Shown piece after piece: positions 21,563-30,020 of a stretch of DNA of 64,000 bases; within the stretch, counting starts at the first letter, position 1; every line of letters starts with the position of its first letter. A program made the position numbers and the translations under genes. The notes beneath the pieces are model-generated. The model did no database searches. It saw only the letters and a list, made by a program, of their open reading frames with translations, and was not told where the DNA came from. Where the stretch lies: NCBI RefSeq assembly GCF_000017565.1, contig NC_009719.1:2773001-2837000 (forward strand). Direction: 5' to 3'. Source of the stretch: Parvibaculum lavamentivorans DS-1. Its GTDB lineage: Bacteria > Pseudomonadota > Alphaproteobacteria > Parvibaculales > Parvibaculaceae.

Positions 21563-22267
21563 TCATTCCGCCTCTGCCGCCGAGATCAGCATGGTGGCGA
21601 AGCTCCGGGCCGCCGTTTCCCTTGCGTCCGCCTCGCTCAAGCCGCGAATGAAATTGACGGGCGATTCCCGCAGCCGGTGCATCGCCGCCCAGGCCACGAC
21701 TTCGATGCCGAGCCGTGCCGCGAGGATGAGGGCGGGCGAGGGGGCGGCTTTCCGTCCGGCGGCTTTCACCGCCGCCTCCGCGAGCTGGTCGCGGTGCCGG
21801 GCGCGGAGATCGCGTGCATGCATCTGTTCGAACTCGGCTATCTCCGAAGAACACTGGTCGACCAGCCAGATGGCGCGGCGGGCCTCGCTCAGCATGTCGT
21901 AAAGCTCGCGTCCGATCTGGCGCAGCGTCTCCATGCCGGCCTTGGCGTTTGGCTTCAAGGCCTCGTCGAGCGCCGGCCAGTGGCGGACCTCAGCGATTCG
22001 TGCAGCGAAAATGGCGGCTGTCGCCTTCATGCCCGGGTCGGCGAGCGGGAAGGCGAGGTTTTCCAGCGGCCGCGCGCAGACCTTCAGGATCGCCAGATGG
22101 AAGAGCGCCTCCTTGCTCGTCACATAGAGATAAAGCGTACCTGCGGAGACGCCTGCAACCTTCGCCACGTCCGCCATCTGGGTCCGGCGGATGCCGAGGT
22201 CGGTAAAGCAGGCGATCGCGGCTTCCGCGATGTCGTCCACTTTCTGCGGCGTTTTCTTCCGGGCCAT
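21563..22267 (-). CDS. TetR family transcriptional regulator
   Basis: This 234-aa regulator has an N-terminal helix-turn-helix (IAEAAIACFTDLGIRRTQMADVAKVAGVSAGTLYLYVTSKEALF) and a variable helical ligand-binding domain. The start at 22267 fits the family, although the frame is open further. It is divergent from the quinoprotein gene, and a 15-bp perfect palindrome lies between them, so autoregulation and control of the quinoprotein are the natural inference. The ligand is unknown. Confidence 0.9.
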   Translation of the reverse strand: MARKKTPQKVDDIAEAAIACFTDLGIRRTQMADVAKVAGVSAGTLYLYVTSKEALFHLAILKVCARPLENLAFPLADPGMKATAAIFAARIAEVRHWPALDEALKPNAKAGMETLRQIGRELYDMLSEARRAIWLVDQCSSEIAEFEQMHARDLRARHRDQLAEAAVKAAGRKAAPSPALILAARLGIEVVAWAAMHRLRESPVNFIRGLSEADARETAARSFATMLISAAEAE

Positions 22268-22312
22268 TCCTCGCTCCTTTGTTGCCTCGACGCGAGTATC
22301 TCCCCGAATCGT

Positions 22313-22351
22313 CTTGACTCTTAGAATAAATGAATGAATCATTCAGTCAAG
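22313..22351. promoter_or_regulatory. TetR-type operator with overlapping minus-strand promoter
   Basis: TGAATGA-A-TCATTCA (22331-22345) is a perfect 15-bp palindrome. Outside it CTTGACT (22313-22319) and AGTCAAG (22345-22351) are also inverted repeats. On the minus strand TTGACT (22345-22350), a 16-bp spacer and TATTCT (22323-22328) form a good promoter for the TetR gene, with the palindrome inside the spacer. It ends 20 bases before the quinoprotein start. Confidence 0.75.
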
Positions 22352-22370
22352 ATAGCTTGGGAGAGAGATC

Positions 22371-24290
22371 ATGACCCGCTTCGCGTTTTTCCTGTTGTCC
22401 ATCCTGTTGATGTCGTTGCCCGCGCAGGCTGCGGGCTGGAGTCATTATGGCGGCGATGCGGGCGGGCAGCGCCATTCGGCCTCGGCGCAGATCACCCCGG
22501 CGAATGTGGGCAATCTCGCGCCCGCATGGACCTACTCCACGGGCGACCTGACGGCGCGCGCTGACGACATGAAGAGCAGCGCCTTCGAGGGCACGCCGGT
22601 TCTCGTCGCAGGCTCGCTCATCTTCTGCTCGCCCTTCAACGAGGTAATTGCGCTCGATCCCGGCACGGGTGCCGAGAAGTGGCGCTACGACCCGAAGGTT
22701 ACGACCGGCTACCGGCCGGGCAACCAGTTCATCTGCCGGGGCGTCACGCCCTGGGTGGATGCGGCGGCGGGGGAGGGCGACCTCTGCGCCACCAGGCTGT
22801 TCATGGGTACGGTCGACAGCCGCCTCATCGCGCTCGATGCGGGGACAGGCCAGCCCTGCCTTGGTTTCGGCATGGATGGCGAAGTCCGTATCGATCCCGG
22901 CATGGATCTCCAATGGCCCGGCGAATTCCAGATCACGTCGCCACCCGCCGTTGCGGATGGCGTCGTCGTCATCGGCTCCGCCATCAGCGACAATCGCCGC
23001 GTCGATGCGCCGAAGGGCACCGTCCGCGCCTTCGATGCGCGCACGGGCAAGCCGCTCTGGGATTTCAATCCGGTGACACGCGGCGCGAAGGATCATCCCG
23101 AGGATTGGCCGCGCGGCGTCGCGGAACATACAGGCCATGCCAATGTCTGGGCGCCGATGTCGGCGGACGAGACGCGCGGGCTTTTCTTCCTGCCGACATC
23201 ATCGCCGAGCCCCGATTTCTTCGGCGGCGAGCGTTCCGGCGACAACCGCTATGCGAATTCCGTCGTCGCGCTCGATGCGCGCACCGGCGATGTCCGCTGG
23301 CACTTCCAGACCGTGCATCACGATGTCTGGGATTACGATCTGCCGGCGCAGCCGAGCCTCGTCACGCTGACGCGCGAAGGCAAGCCACTCGATGCCGTGG
23401 TGCAGGTGACGAAGACGGGCTTCGTCTTCGTGCTCGACCGCGATACGGGCAAGCCGATCTTCGAAGTGGAAGAGCGTCCCGTGCCGCAGGGCGGCGCGGC
23501 GGGCGAGTTTCTCTCGCCGACGCAGCCTTTCCCCGTCGCGCCGCCGCCGCTGGTGCCGCAAACGCTGTCGCCGGACGATGCCTGGGGCCTCACTTACTGG
23601 GACCGCAAGGCCTGCCGCGAAAAGATCGCCGGCGCGCGCTCCGAAGGTCTCTACACGCCGCCGAGCCCTCAAGGCACGATCATGTATCCCTTCACCGGTG
23701 GTGGCGCTAACTGGGGCGGCATGGCGTTCGATCCGAAAAGCCAGCTCATGTACATCAACACGAGCCGCGCCGCGCATCTCATCACGCTGATCCCGTCGGA
23801 AGATTTCGCCGCCGCGAAGGCGGCCGAGCCGAACGAGGAAATCTCGCCGCAGGCGCCGACGCGCTGGGCGGTGAAGCGCGAGCTTGTGCTCTCGCCGCTC
23901 GATCTCCCCTGCAATCCGCCGCCCTGGGGCATGTTGACGGCGGTCGATCTTTCCGACGGCACCATCGCATGGGAAAGCGTGCTCGGCACTGTGCGCGACC
24001 TCGCGCCCGTGCCCCTGCCGTGGAAACTCGGCACGCCGAATTTCGGCGGACCCATCGTCACGGCGGGCGGCGTCGTCTTCATCGGCGCGGCGATGGACGA
24101 TTACCTGCGTGCCTTCGATGCGGCGTCAGGCGAGGAACTCTGGAAAGGTCGTCTCCCCGCGGGCGGGCAGGCCACGCCCATGACCTATGAATGGGAAGGC
24201 CGCCAATATGTCGTCATCGCCGCCGGCGGCCATGCTCGCGCGACGACGAGGCTCGGCGACTCCGTCGTCGCCTTCGCGCTGCCGGAGTGA
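22371..24290 (+). CDS. Periplasmic PQQ-dependent dehydrogenase (quinoprotein)
   Basis: This 639-aa protein has a clear signal peptide (hydrophobic residues 4-16, cleavage near AQA-AG) followed by an eight-bladed PQQ beta-propeller with repeated dehydrogenase motifs such as FSPFNEVIALDPGTGAEKW, DARTGDVRWHFQTVHHDVWDYDLPAQP and DAASGEELWKGRLPAGGQATPMTYE. These resemble the glucose/quinate-type membrane-linked quinoprotein family, but there is no N-terminal multi-helix membrane domain and no cytochrome c motif, so it is predicted soluble periplasmic. The substrate is not identifiable. It is divergent from a TetR gene across a palindromic operator. Confidence 0.85.
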   Translation: MTRFAFFLLSILLMSLPAQAAGWSHYGGDAGGQRHSASAQITPANVGNLAPAWTYSTGDLTARADDMKSSAFEGTPVLVAGSLIFCSPFNEVIALDPGTGAEKWRYDPKVTTGYRPGNQFICRGVTPWVDAAAGEGDLCATRLFMGTVDSRLIALDAGTGQPCLGFGMDGEVRIDPGMDLQWPGEFQITSPPAVADGVVVIGSAISDNRRVDAPKGTVRAFDARTGKPLWDFNPVTRGAKDHPEDWPRGVAEHTGHANVWAPMSADETRGLFFLPTSSPSPDFFGGERSGDNRYANSVVALDARTGDVRWHFQTVHHDVWDYDLPAQPSLVTLTREGKPLDAVVQVTKTGFVFVLDRDTGKPIFEVEERPVPQGGAAGEFLSPTQPFPVAPPPLVPQTLSPDDAWGLTYWDRKACREKIAGARSEGLYTPPSPQGTIMYPFTGGGANWGGMAFDPKSQLMYINTSRAAHLITLIPSEDFAAAKAAEPNEEISPQAPTRWAVKRELVLSPLDLPCNPPPWGMLTAVDLSDGTIAWESVLGTVRDLAPVPLPWKLGTPNFGGPIVTAGGVVFIGAAMDDYLRAFDAASGEELWKGRLPAGGQATPMTYEWEGRQYVVIAAGGHARATTRLGDSVVAFALPE

Positions 24291-24293
24291 GGA

Positions 24294-25016
24294 TCAGACG
24301 GCTTCCTTCACCTTCAGCCGTGCCGCGATCTGTTCGAGCGAGAAGAGGTGGTTGCCTTCTTTCACGACGTCATAGACCGTGACGTTCAGTGCCCGGAGCG
24401 TCTTGCGGACGATCTGTCTCGTCTCCGGGTGCTCGTCGAAGTCGATGACGTTGACGCAGCAGGTGTTCTGGTCGATCGCGGCAAAGGTCGAGAGGCCGGA
24501 GCCAAGCGCCCAGCCGATCACCAGGCGGTTGATGCCGCCATGCGCGACGAGGGCGAGCGTCTCCCATTCGGGTTCGGCGATCACCTCTTCAAGCGCGGAG
24601 ACGACGCGCGTATTCACTTCCTCGAAACTGTCACCGCCATTGTAGCGCGCGCCGGGCAGGTGCGCGTCGCGGAACGAATAGGCGATGTCGTTCAGGTCCT
24701 TGATCTGGTCTCGGAAGGAACTGTTGCTCTGGAACTCGACGAAGTGTTCCAGCGGCTCGATTTCGAGCCCGCGCCCTTCAAGGATGAGCTGCGCCGTTTC
24801 CACCGAACGCGGAAAGCTCGACGTCACCGCCCGGTCGAACGGAATTTTCTGAAGCGCCTTGCCGGTCAGCGTCGCCTGCTCGCGGCCCCAATCCGTCAGC
24901 GGCACGGCGGAGGCATCCGCCACCCGGTTCCCCTTGTCGTCGACATAGGAAACGTCGCCATGGCGGAACAGATAGATGCGGCGGCGGCGCGAGCCGTCGA
25001 AAGCGGTGCGAAGCAT
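24294..25016 (-). CDS. Histidine phosphatase family protein
   Basis: This 240-aa protein is a member of the phosphoglycerate mutase/acid phosphatase superfamily. The catalytic RHG motif is in RIYLFRHGDVSYVDD near residue 20, with the second conserved pair seen as VTSSFPRSVETAQLILEG and the catalytic His in LALVAHGGINRLVIGWAL. The specific substrate is unknown; the fold also covers cobalamin, sugar and protein phosphatases. It converges on the quinoprotein gene with a 3-base gap. Confidence 0.85.
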   Translation of the reverse strand: MLRTAFDGSRRRRIYLFRHGDVSYVDDKGNRVADASAVPLTDWGREQATLTGKALQKIPFDRAVTSSFPRSVETAQLILEGRGLEIEPLEHFVEFQSNSSFRDQIKDLNDIAYSFRDAHLPGARYNGGDSFEEVNTRVVSALEEVIAEPEWETLALVAHGGINRLVIGWALGSGLSTFAAIDQNTCCVNVIDFDEHPETRQIVRKTLRALNVTVYDVVKEGNHLFSLEQIAARLKVKEAV

Positions 25017-25088
25017 GAAAAGCCCTCCGGTAGCGGAATGTCGATGCCGCGCAGTATAGGGCGGAATGTGACGGAGAGGTGAAGCCTC

Positions 25089-25487
25089 TCAGGGCGCGAT
25101 CAGATCGACAGTGGGAAAATAGTTTTCGTAGCGGCCCTTGTCTCTCGTCAGCAAAGGCACCGCAGCAACGGCGGCATGTGCGCCGATGAAGAAATCGGGA
25201 AGCACGCCAGTGCGCGTTCCACCGCGCTTTTTGTATTCGCGGAAGGCCTTGCCGGCAAGGAAGAGAGCGGGGCGCGGAATGTCGAGCACAGTAATGCCTG
25301 CCGCATCGAGAAAGTTATCCGTTTCCTCGATGCGCGCAAAACCGACGGAAAGCTCGGCATATATGACGGTATTAATCGCGAGACGGTCGCGGGCGGCGGC
25401 AACTTCCAGCTGGTGTTGGGACCAGTCAGCCCAGTTGGGATCGTCCTGGACGAGGTCGAGCAGCACATTTGTGTCGACCAGAATCAA
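25089..25487 (-). CDS. vapC: Type II toxin VapC (PIN-domain ribonuclease)
   Basis: This 132-aa PIN-domain protein begins MILVDTNVLLDLV and carries the expected acidic residues: Asp5 in LVDTNV, Glu in IYAELSVGF, and Asp in GVLPDFFIGAHA. VapC toxins are Mg-dependent RNases that cut tRNA or rRNA. The start codon appears to be TTG, four bases after the antitoxin stop with no obvious ribosome-binding site, which suggests translational coupling to vapB. Confidence 0.88.
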   Translation of the reverse strand: MILVDTNVLLDLVQDDPNWADWSQHQLEVAAARDRLAINTVIYAELSVGFARIEETDNFLDAAGITVLDIPRPALFLAGKAFREYKKRGGTRTGVLPDFFIGAHAAVAAVPLLTRDKGRYENYFPTVDLIAP

Positions 25488-25491
25488 GGCT

Positions 25492-25731
25492 TCAACTTTC
25501 GCCCCGCGTGAGAGCCATGATCTCTTCCGTGCTCATCTTTACGGTCGCCGTTCCACGAAGGCGCGCGAAGGGACTTTTTTTCAGGCTGCGTTTGCGTCCT
25601 GCCGTCGTCAGCAGAAAGCGGCCGTCTTCCGTTGGCTCGAACTGTACCTCGGTGCCGGGCTTGATCCCGAGACGGTCGCGAACCGCCTTTGGAATGGTGA
25701 CCTGCCCCTTGCTTGTGACGATTGTGCCCAT
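25492..25731 (-). CDS. vapB: VapB-type antitoxin, SpoVT/AbrB family
   Basis: This 79-aa swapped-hairpin AbrB-type DNA-binding antitoxin begins MGTIVTSKGQVTIPKAVRDRLG, the classic family start. The C-terminal part (RGTATVKMSTEEIMALTRGE) would contact the VapC toxin. The real start is ATG 25731; an in-frame TTG precedes it. A perfect inverted repeat lies 14 bases upstream. Confidence 0.9.
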   Translation of the reverse strand: MGTIVTSKGQVTIPKAVRDRLGIKPGTEVQFEPTEDGRFLLTTAGRKRSLKKSPFARLRGTATVKMSTEEIMALTRGES

Positions 25732-25744
25732 CAACTTGCCTTGA

Positions 25745-25775
25745 AAGTATTACCTTTGAATTGATAGTAATACTT
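25745..25775. promoter_or_regulatory. Operator of the vapBC module
   Basis: AAGTATTAC (25745-25753) and GTAATACTT (25767-25775) form a perfect 9-bp inverted repeat with a 13-bp spacer just upstream of vapB. This is the expected place for VapB autoregulation. Confidence 0.8.
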
Positions 25776-25803
25776 CTCTCGGCGTCAGGCAAGGGGAGGA
25801 AGC

Positions 25804-27141
25804 CTATTCCGCCGCCTTGCCCTGTTTGGCCATCGCCTCTTTCCCGAACACCCGCGCGAAGATCGTGTCGACATGCTTGGTGTGGTAGCCGAGGTCGAAC
25901 AGGTCTTCGAGTTCGGCATCGGAAAGCTTCGCCGAGACGTCCTTGTCCGCCTTCAGCAGTTCGAGAAAATTGCCTTCGCCGCGCCAGACCGGCATGGCGT
26001 TCCGCTGCACGAGGCGGTAAGCGTCCTCGCGGGAGGCACCCTTCTGCGTCAGCGCCAGCAGCACGCGCTGCGAATGGACGAGCCCGCCGAGCCGGTCGAG
26101 GTTCTTCTGCATCTGCTCGGGATAGACCAGCAGCTTGTCGATGACGCCGGTTAGCCGCGCCAGCGCGAAGTCGAGCGTCACTGTCGCGTCCGGGCCGATC
26201 ATGCGTTCGACGGAGGAGTGCGAAATATCGCGCTCATGCCAGAGCGCCACGTTCTCCATCGCGGGCAACGCCATGCCGCGTACGAGCCGGGCGAGGCCGG
26301 TCAGGTTTTCCGTCAGCACGGGGTTCCGCTTGTGCGGCATCGCCGACGAGCCCTTCTGGCCTTCGGAGAAGAACTCTTCCGCTTCCAGAACCTCGGTGCG
26401 CTGCAGGTGGCGGATTTCCGTCGCCACTCGCTCGATGGAGGAGGCGATGACGCCGAGCGTCGCGAAATACATCGCGTGCCGGTCGCGCGGGATTACCTGT
26501 GTCGACACGGGCTCCGGCTCGAGGCCGAGCGCCTTCGCGACATGTTCTTCCACGCGCGGGTCGATATTGGCGAAGGTGCCGACCGCGCCCGAGATCGCGC
26601 AGGTCGCGACTTCCTTGCGCGCGTTCACCAGCCGCTCGCGGCAGCGCGTGAACTCGGCATAGGCTTCCGCCATCTTCAGGCCGAAGGTCACGGGCTCGGC
26701 ATGGATGCCGTGGCTGCGGCCGATGGAAACCGTGTCCTTGTGCTCGAAGGCGCGGCGCTTGATGGCGGCCAGCAGCTCGTCGATATCCTTCAGCATGATG
26801 TCGGCGGCGCGGACAAGCTGCACATTGAAGCAAGTGTCCAGAACATCGGAAGACGTCATTCCCTGATGGACGAAGCGGGAATCCTCGCCGATGAATTCGG
26901 CGAGATGCGTCAGAAACGCGATGACGTCGTGCTTCACCTCGCGTTCGATCTCGTCGATCTTCGCGACGTCGAAGACCGCCTTGTCGCCGCGTTCGCGAAT
27001 GTTCTTCGCGGCCTCCTTCGGGATCACGCCCAGTTCCGCCAGCGCCTCGCAGGCATGCGCCTCGATTTCGAACCAGATGCGGAACTTCGTATCGGGTTCC
27101 CAGATGGCGACCATTTCGGGCCGCGAATAGCGCGGAATCAT
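25804..27141 (-). CDS. purB: Adenylosuccinate lyase
   Basis: PurB (445 aa) releases fumarate from SAICAR and from adenylosuccinate. It begins MIPRYSRPEMVAIWEPDTKFRIW and has HVEAFLTHLAEF-like helices, the GRSHGIHAEPVTFGLK block, and the fumarase/lyase superfamily signature as GSSAMPHKRNPVLTENL. It lies apart from the purC-L operon, separated by the vapBC module and other genes, but on the same strand. Confidence 0.97.
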   Translation of the reverse strand: MIPRYSRPEMVAIWEPDTKFRIWFEIEAHACEALAELGVIPKEAAKNIRERGDKAVFDVAKIDEIEREVKHDVIAFLTHLAEFIGEDSRFVHQGMTSSDVLDTCFNVQLVRAADIMLKDIDELLAAIKRRAFEHKDTVSIGRSHGIHAEPVTFGLKMAEAYAEFTRCRERLVNARKEVATCAISGAVGTFANIDPRVEEHVAKALGLEPEPVSTQVIPRDRHAMYFATLGVIASSIERVATEIRHLQRTEVLEAEEFFSEGQKGSSAMPHKRNPVLTENLTGLARLVRGMALPAMENVALWHERDISHSSVERMIGPDATVTLDFALARLTGVIDKLLVYPEQMQKNLDRLGGLVHSQRVLLALTQKGASREDAYRLVQRNAMPVWRGEGNFLELLKADKDVSAKLSDAELEDLFDLGYHTKHVDTIFARVFGKEAMAKQGKAAE

Positions 27142-27307
27142 CAGGCGCCTCTCAAGGTTGGCGGGGCAGGGGGAAGGAATGGGCAGGGTTTAGCACTTGG
27201 GCACCTCTCCCTCAACACTCATGGTGGAAACCCTTTCTTTCGGGGCCTTCCCGGCGTTACCCTTGGGTTAAACCGCACGAGCGGAAACAAAAACGAGGGA
27301 GGGGCTC

Positions 27308-28732
27308 ATGGACAGCAATCTGAAGGGCGCGAAGCCGGTCATGCCGGAACTCGCAAAGCTCGACGCGACCGCGCAGGCCGAACTGGTGCGCAAGGGCGAG
27401 TTGACGGCGCTGGAGCTGGTGGAAGCCGGCATTTCGCGCATCGAACAGGTCAATCCGCAGGTCAACGCCGTGGTGGAGACATTCTACGACCGGGCGCGCG
27501 AAGCGGCCAAGGGCAAGCTGCCCGAGGGGCCTTTCACCGGCGTCCCGAACCTCGTGAAGGATCTCGACAATCTGAAAGGCACGCGCGCCACCTCCGGTTC
27601 GCGCTTTCTCGCGCAGAATATCTCGCCGGAAACCGATCCCATCATCGCGGGCAAGGAGAAGTCCGGCTTCGTCATGGTCGGCAAGAGCAACACGCCGGAA
27701 TTCGGCCTGCTCGGCACGACGGAATCGCTGCTGCTCGGCGCCTGCAACAATCCATGGAACCTCGCGCATTCGCCGGGCGGTTCGTCGGGCGGCGCGGCGG
27801 CGGCGGTCGCTTCCGGCATGGTGCCTGTCGCCCATGCAACGGATGGCGGCGGTTCGATCCGCATTCCCGCCTCCTGTTGCGGCGTTTTCGGGCTGAAGCC
27901 GAGCCGTGGCCGCATCTATCTCGGCGAGCGCCAATTGCCGGGCGATATCGGTTTCCAGCATTGCGTCAGCCGTTCGGTTCGCGACAGTGCGACGCTGCTC
28001 TCGCTCACCGAGCTCACGGGCAAGGATGCCGTGCTGCCGCCGGTCGGCCGTGTCGAAGGTCCGGGCAAGAAGCGCCTCAGGATCGCTTTCGGCACCATGG
28101 ACTACAAGGGCCGGGAGCCCGCGCCGGATGTGAAGGCGGCACTCGAAGATGTCGCGCAGCTTTGCGCCGATCTCGGTCACGAGATTGTCCCCGCCCAGAA
28201 CCGGATCGACGGTCCTGCCTTCGAAGATGCCTTCCTCGCGGCCTGGGCGTCGGGCCCGGCGGAGCTTGTCGCGCTCGTGAAGCAGATGGGCCTCGATCCT
28301 GAAGCCGTGCTTGAGCCCTGGACCCTCGGCCTTGCCGAACTCTTCAACAGCAAGCCCGCCGGCACGCTGGAAAAGTCGCTCGCCCATTTTGCGAAAGTCA
28401 CGGCGCAGACCGAAGCCTTCATGGCGGATTACGATGTCTGGCTGACACCGGTGCTGGCCACGGTGCCGCCGAAGACCGGCGAGCAGGCGCCCACCGTGCC
28501 TTTCGACACGCTTTATGAGCGCGTCTTCAACTACGTCACCTACACGCCGCTCCACAATGTGGTGGGCACGCCCGCCATGTCCGTGCCGCTGTCGTGGAAC
28601 AAGGCCGGCCTTCCCATCGGCTCGCAATTCGCTGCGCTGCCCGGGCAGGAAAAAGTCCTCCTCGAACTCGCCTTCGAACTGGAGCAAGCCCGTCCGTGGG
28701 CGGACAAAATGCCGCCGGTCTTCGCCGGGTAG
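27308..28732 (+). CDS. Amidase signature family hydrolase (NylA-like)
   Basis: This is a 474-aa amidase with an intact Ser-cisSer-Lys triad: K84 in NLVKDLDN, S159 in the GGSSGG motif and nucleophile S183 in [12 protein letters not shown]. The K-to-Ser spacings (75 and 24) equal those of characterised family members. Its N-terminus ([21 protein letters not shown]) and the [20 protein letters not shown] block resemble 6-aminohexanoate cyclic dimer hydrolases (NylA) more than GatA. The natural substrate is unknown. It is divergent from purB. Confidence 0.82.
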   Translation: MDSNLKGAKPVMPELAKLDATAQAELVRKGELTALELVEAGISRIEQVNPQVNAVVETFYDRAREAAKGKLPEGPFTGVPNLVKDLDNLKGTRATSGSRFLAQNISPETDPIIAGKEKSGFVMVGKSNTPEFGLLGTTESLLLGACNNPWNLAHSPGGSSGGAAAAVASGMVPVAHATDGGGSIRIPASCCGVFGLKPSRGRIYLGERQLPGDIGFQHCVSRSVRDSATLLSLTELTGKDAVLPPVGRVEGPGKKRLRIAFGTMDYKGREPAPDVKAALEDVAQLCADLGHEIVPAQNRIDGPAFEDAFLAAWASGPAELVALVKQMGLDPEAVLEPWTLGLAELFNSKPAGTLEKSLAHFAKVTAQTEAFMADYDVWLTPVLATVPPKTGEQAPTVPFDTLYERVFNYVTYTPLHNVVGTPAMSVPLSWNKAGLPIGSQFAALPGQEKVLLELAFELEQARPWADKMPPVFAG

Positions 28733-28778
28733 CTATCGCTCTTCCGACGGCGGCCTTCCAGAAGGTTGTCCAAATAAT

Positions 28779-28928
28779 AAATGTCATCCCGGCGAAAGCC
28801 GGGACCCATTGGTTCCCTTGGCAAGGGATGTCGAAGGAGGCATTCGTCGCAGCCACGGTCCGATACAAGCCAGTGGCTGCGGCAAGTTGATCTGCGAGTG
28901 GGTCCCGGCTTTCGCCGGGATGACATTT
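28779..28928. repeat. 150-bp inverted repeat, family B
   Basis: Two perfectly complementary 30-base arms (28779-28808 and 28899-28928) each contain a nested hairpin, CCCGGC-GAAA-GCCGGG. The interior holds another inverted pair, GCAGCCAC with GTGGCTGC. The element begins 46 bases after the amidase stop and could extrude as a cruciform or fold as RNA. Confidence 0.9.
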
Positions 28929-29044
28929 CTTTTTCAGGGTGCCCGCTTCCAAAAACCGGGGACAAGAATCTTTTCCCCATCTGTGGCAATCGCGTCAAAA
29001 CCGGAATGTCACAGTGTGCAAACCGGACACAGGGCCGAGATTTC

Positions 29045-29160
29045 TTATCCCCGGTTTCAGGCGCTTTGCCATTGCCACCGATGGTCCGTCTTCCATGCAG
29101 AGGCCGTCGAAATCACCCCGGGGATTAGTGCGCGCAAACTGCGTCGGGAGACGGGGATAA
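29045..29160. repeat. Inverted 9-mer pair in the amidase-radC gap
   Basis: TTATCCCCG (29045-29053) and CGGGGATAA (29152-29160) are perfectly complementary, 98 bases apart. The same pair occurs at 37979-38057. The rest of the 28733-29318 gap holds the family B repeat, this pair and a Pho-box-like array; I see no credible gene. Confidence 0.5.
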
Positions 29161-29178
29161 CAAGCCGAACGCCCCTTC

Positions 29179-29207
29179 ATGACAGTCTGATGACAGTTCG
29201 ATGACGG
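29179..29207 (-). promoter_or_regulatory. Triple PhoB-box-like direct repeat (minus strand)
   Basis: ATGACAG, ATGACAG and ATGACGG occur at exact 11-base intervals (29179, 29190, 29201). On the minus strand this reads CCGTCAT-CGAA-CTGTCAT-CAGA-CTGTCAT, a close match to the tandem PhoB box (CTGTCAT repeats with 4-base spacers). Transcription would run left into the gap before the amidase stop, where no gene is apparent. Confidence 0.6.
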
Positions 29208-29318
29208 TCGGACCGGGGGCAAGCCGGAAAGACGTGATCTTTCAACAGGTTGATGGGCATTTTCGCCATTCGACAGTTTTCGCGCGAAAACCGCGTTTTT
29301 CAGCCTGATCGTCCGTAC

Positions 29319-30011
29319 TCAGATCAGTCCCAAAGTCCTGAAACTCGCGTGCCGTCCCTTGCCGACGACGAGGTGGTCATGCACCTCGATGCCGAGCGGC
29401 TTTGCCGTATTGACGATCTGTCGCGTCATCTCGACATCGGCGGTGGAGGGCGTCGGGTCGCCTGAGGGATGGTTGTGCACAAGGATGAGGGCGGAGGCGT
29501 TGAGTTCGAGTGCGCGTTTGACGACTTCGCGCGGATAGACCGGTGTGTGATCGACCGTTCCCTTCTGCTGCACTTCGTCCGCGATCAGAACATTCTTGCG
29601 GTCGAGAAAGAGGATGCGGAATTGTTCGGTCGGGTTGTGCGCCATGGACGCGGAGCAATAATCCAGAAGTGCCGCCCATGAGCCGAGCACTTCCTTCTTC
29701 ATCACCTTCGCCTGCGCGAGCCGCAAACCAGTTTCGCGCGCGATACGGAATTCCGTCACGATGGCGTCGGACACACCTTTCGTTTCGCGCAGACGCGAAG
29801 GTTCCGCATTGATCACCTCGGAGAAGCCGCCGAAGCGTGCGATCAGTTCCTTGGCGAGCGGCTTCACATCGCGGCGCGGCACGGCGCGGAAGAGGACGAG
29901 TTCGAGGAGTTCGTAATCGGGCAGCGTTTCCGGCGATTTCAGGAAGCGCTCGCGGAGTCTTTCGCGATGTCCGGCATAATGCGGCTTGGCGTCGGCGGCG
30001 CCGCTATCCAT
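29319..30011 (-). CDS. radC: RadC family JAB/MPN-domain protein
   Basis: This 230-aa protein has an N-terminal helix-hairpin-helix region ([27 protein letters not shown]) and a C-terminal JAB metalloprotease-like domain with the zinc motif [14 protein letters not shown] and the upstream catalytic Glu region. The historical DNA-repair assignment of RadC is doubtful and its biochemical role remains uncertain. It lies 9 bases downstream of map on the same strand, probably in one transcript. Confidence 0.93.
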   Translation of the reverse strand: MDSGAADAKPHYAGHRERLRERFLKSPETLPDYELLELVLFRAVPRRDVKPLAKELIARFGGFSEVINAEPSRLRETKGVSDAIVTEFRIARETGLRLAQAKVMKKEVLGSWAALLDYCSASMAHNPTEQFRILFLDRKNVLIADEVQQKGTVDHTPVYPREVVKRALELNASALILVHNHPSGDPTPSTADVEMTRQIVNTAKPLGIEVHDHLVVGKGRHASFRTLGLI

Positions 30012-30020
30012 TCGTCGGGC

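Noticed and set aside
28995-29222. A 75-codon minus-strand open frame across the Pho-box region
   Set aside because: It has no good ribosome-binding site and the Pho array lies inside its first codons, so it is not a convincing target gene.
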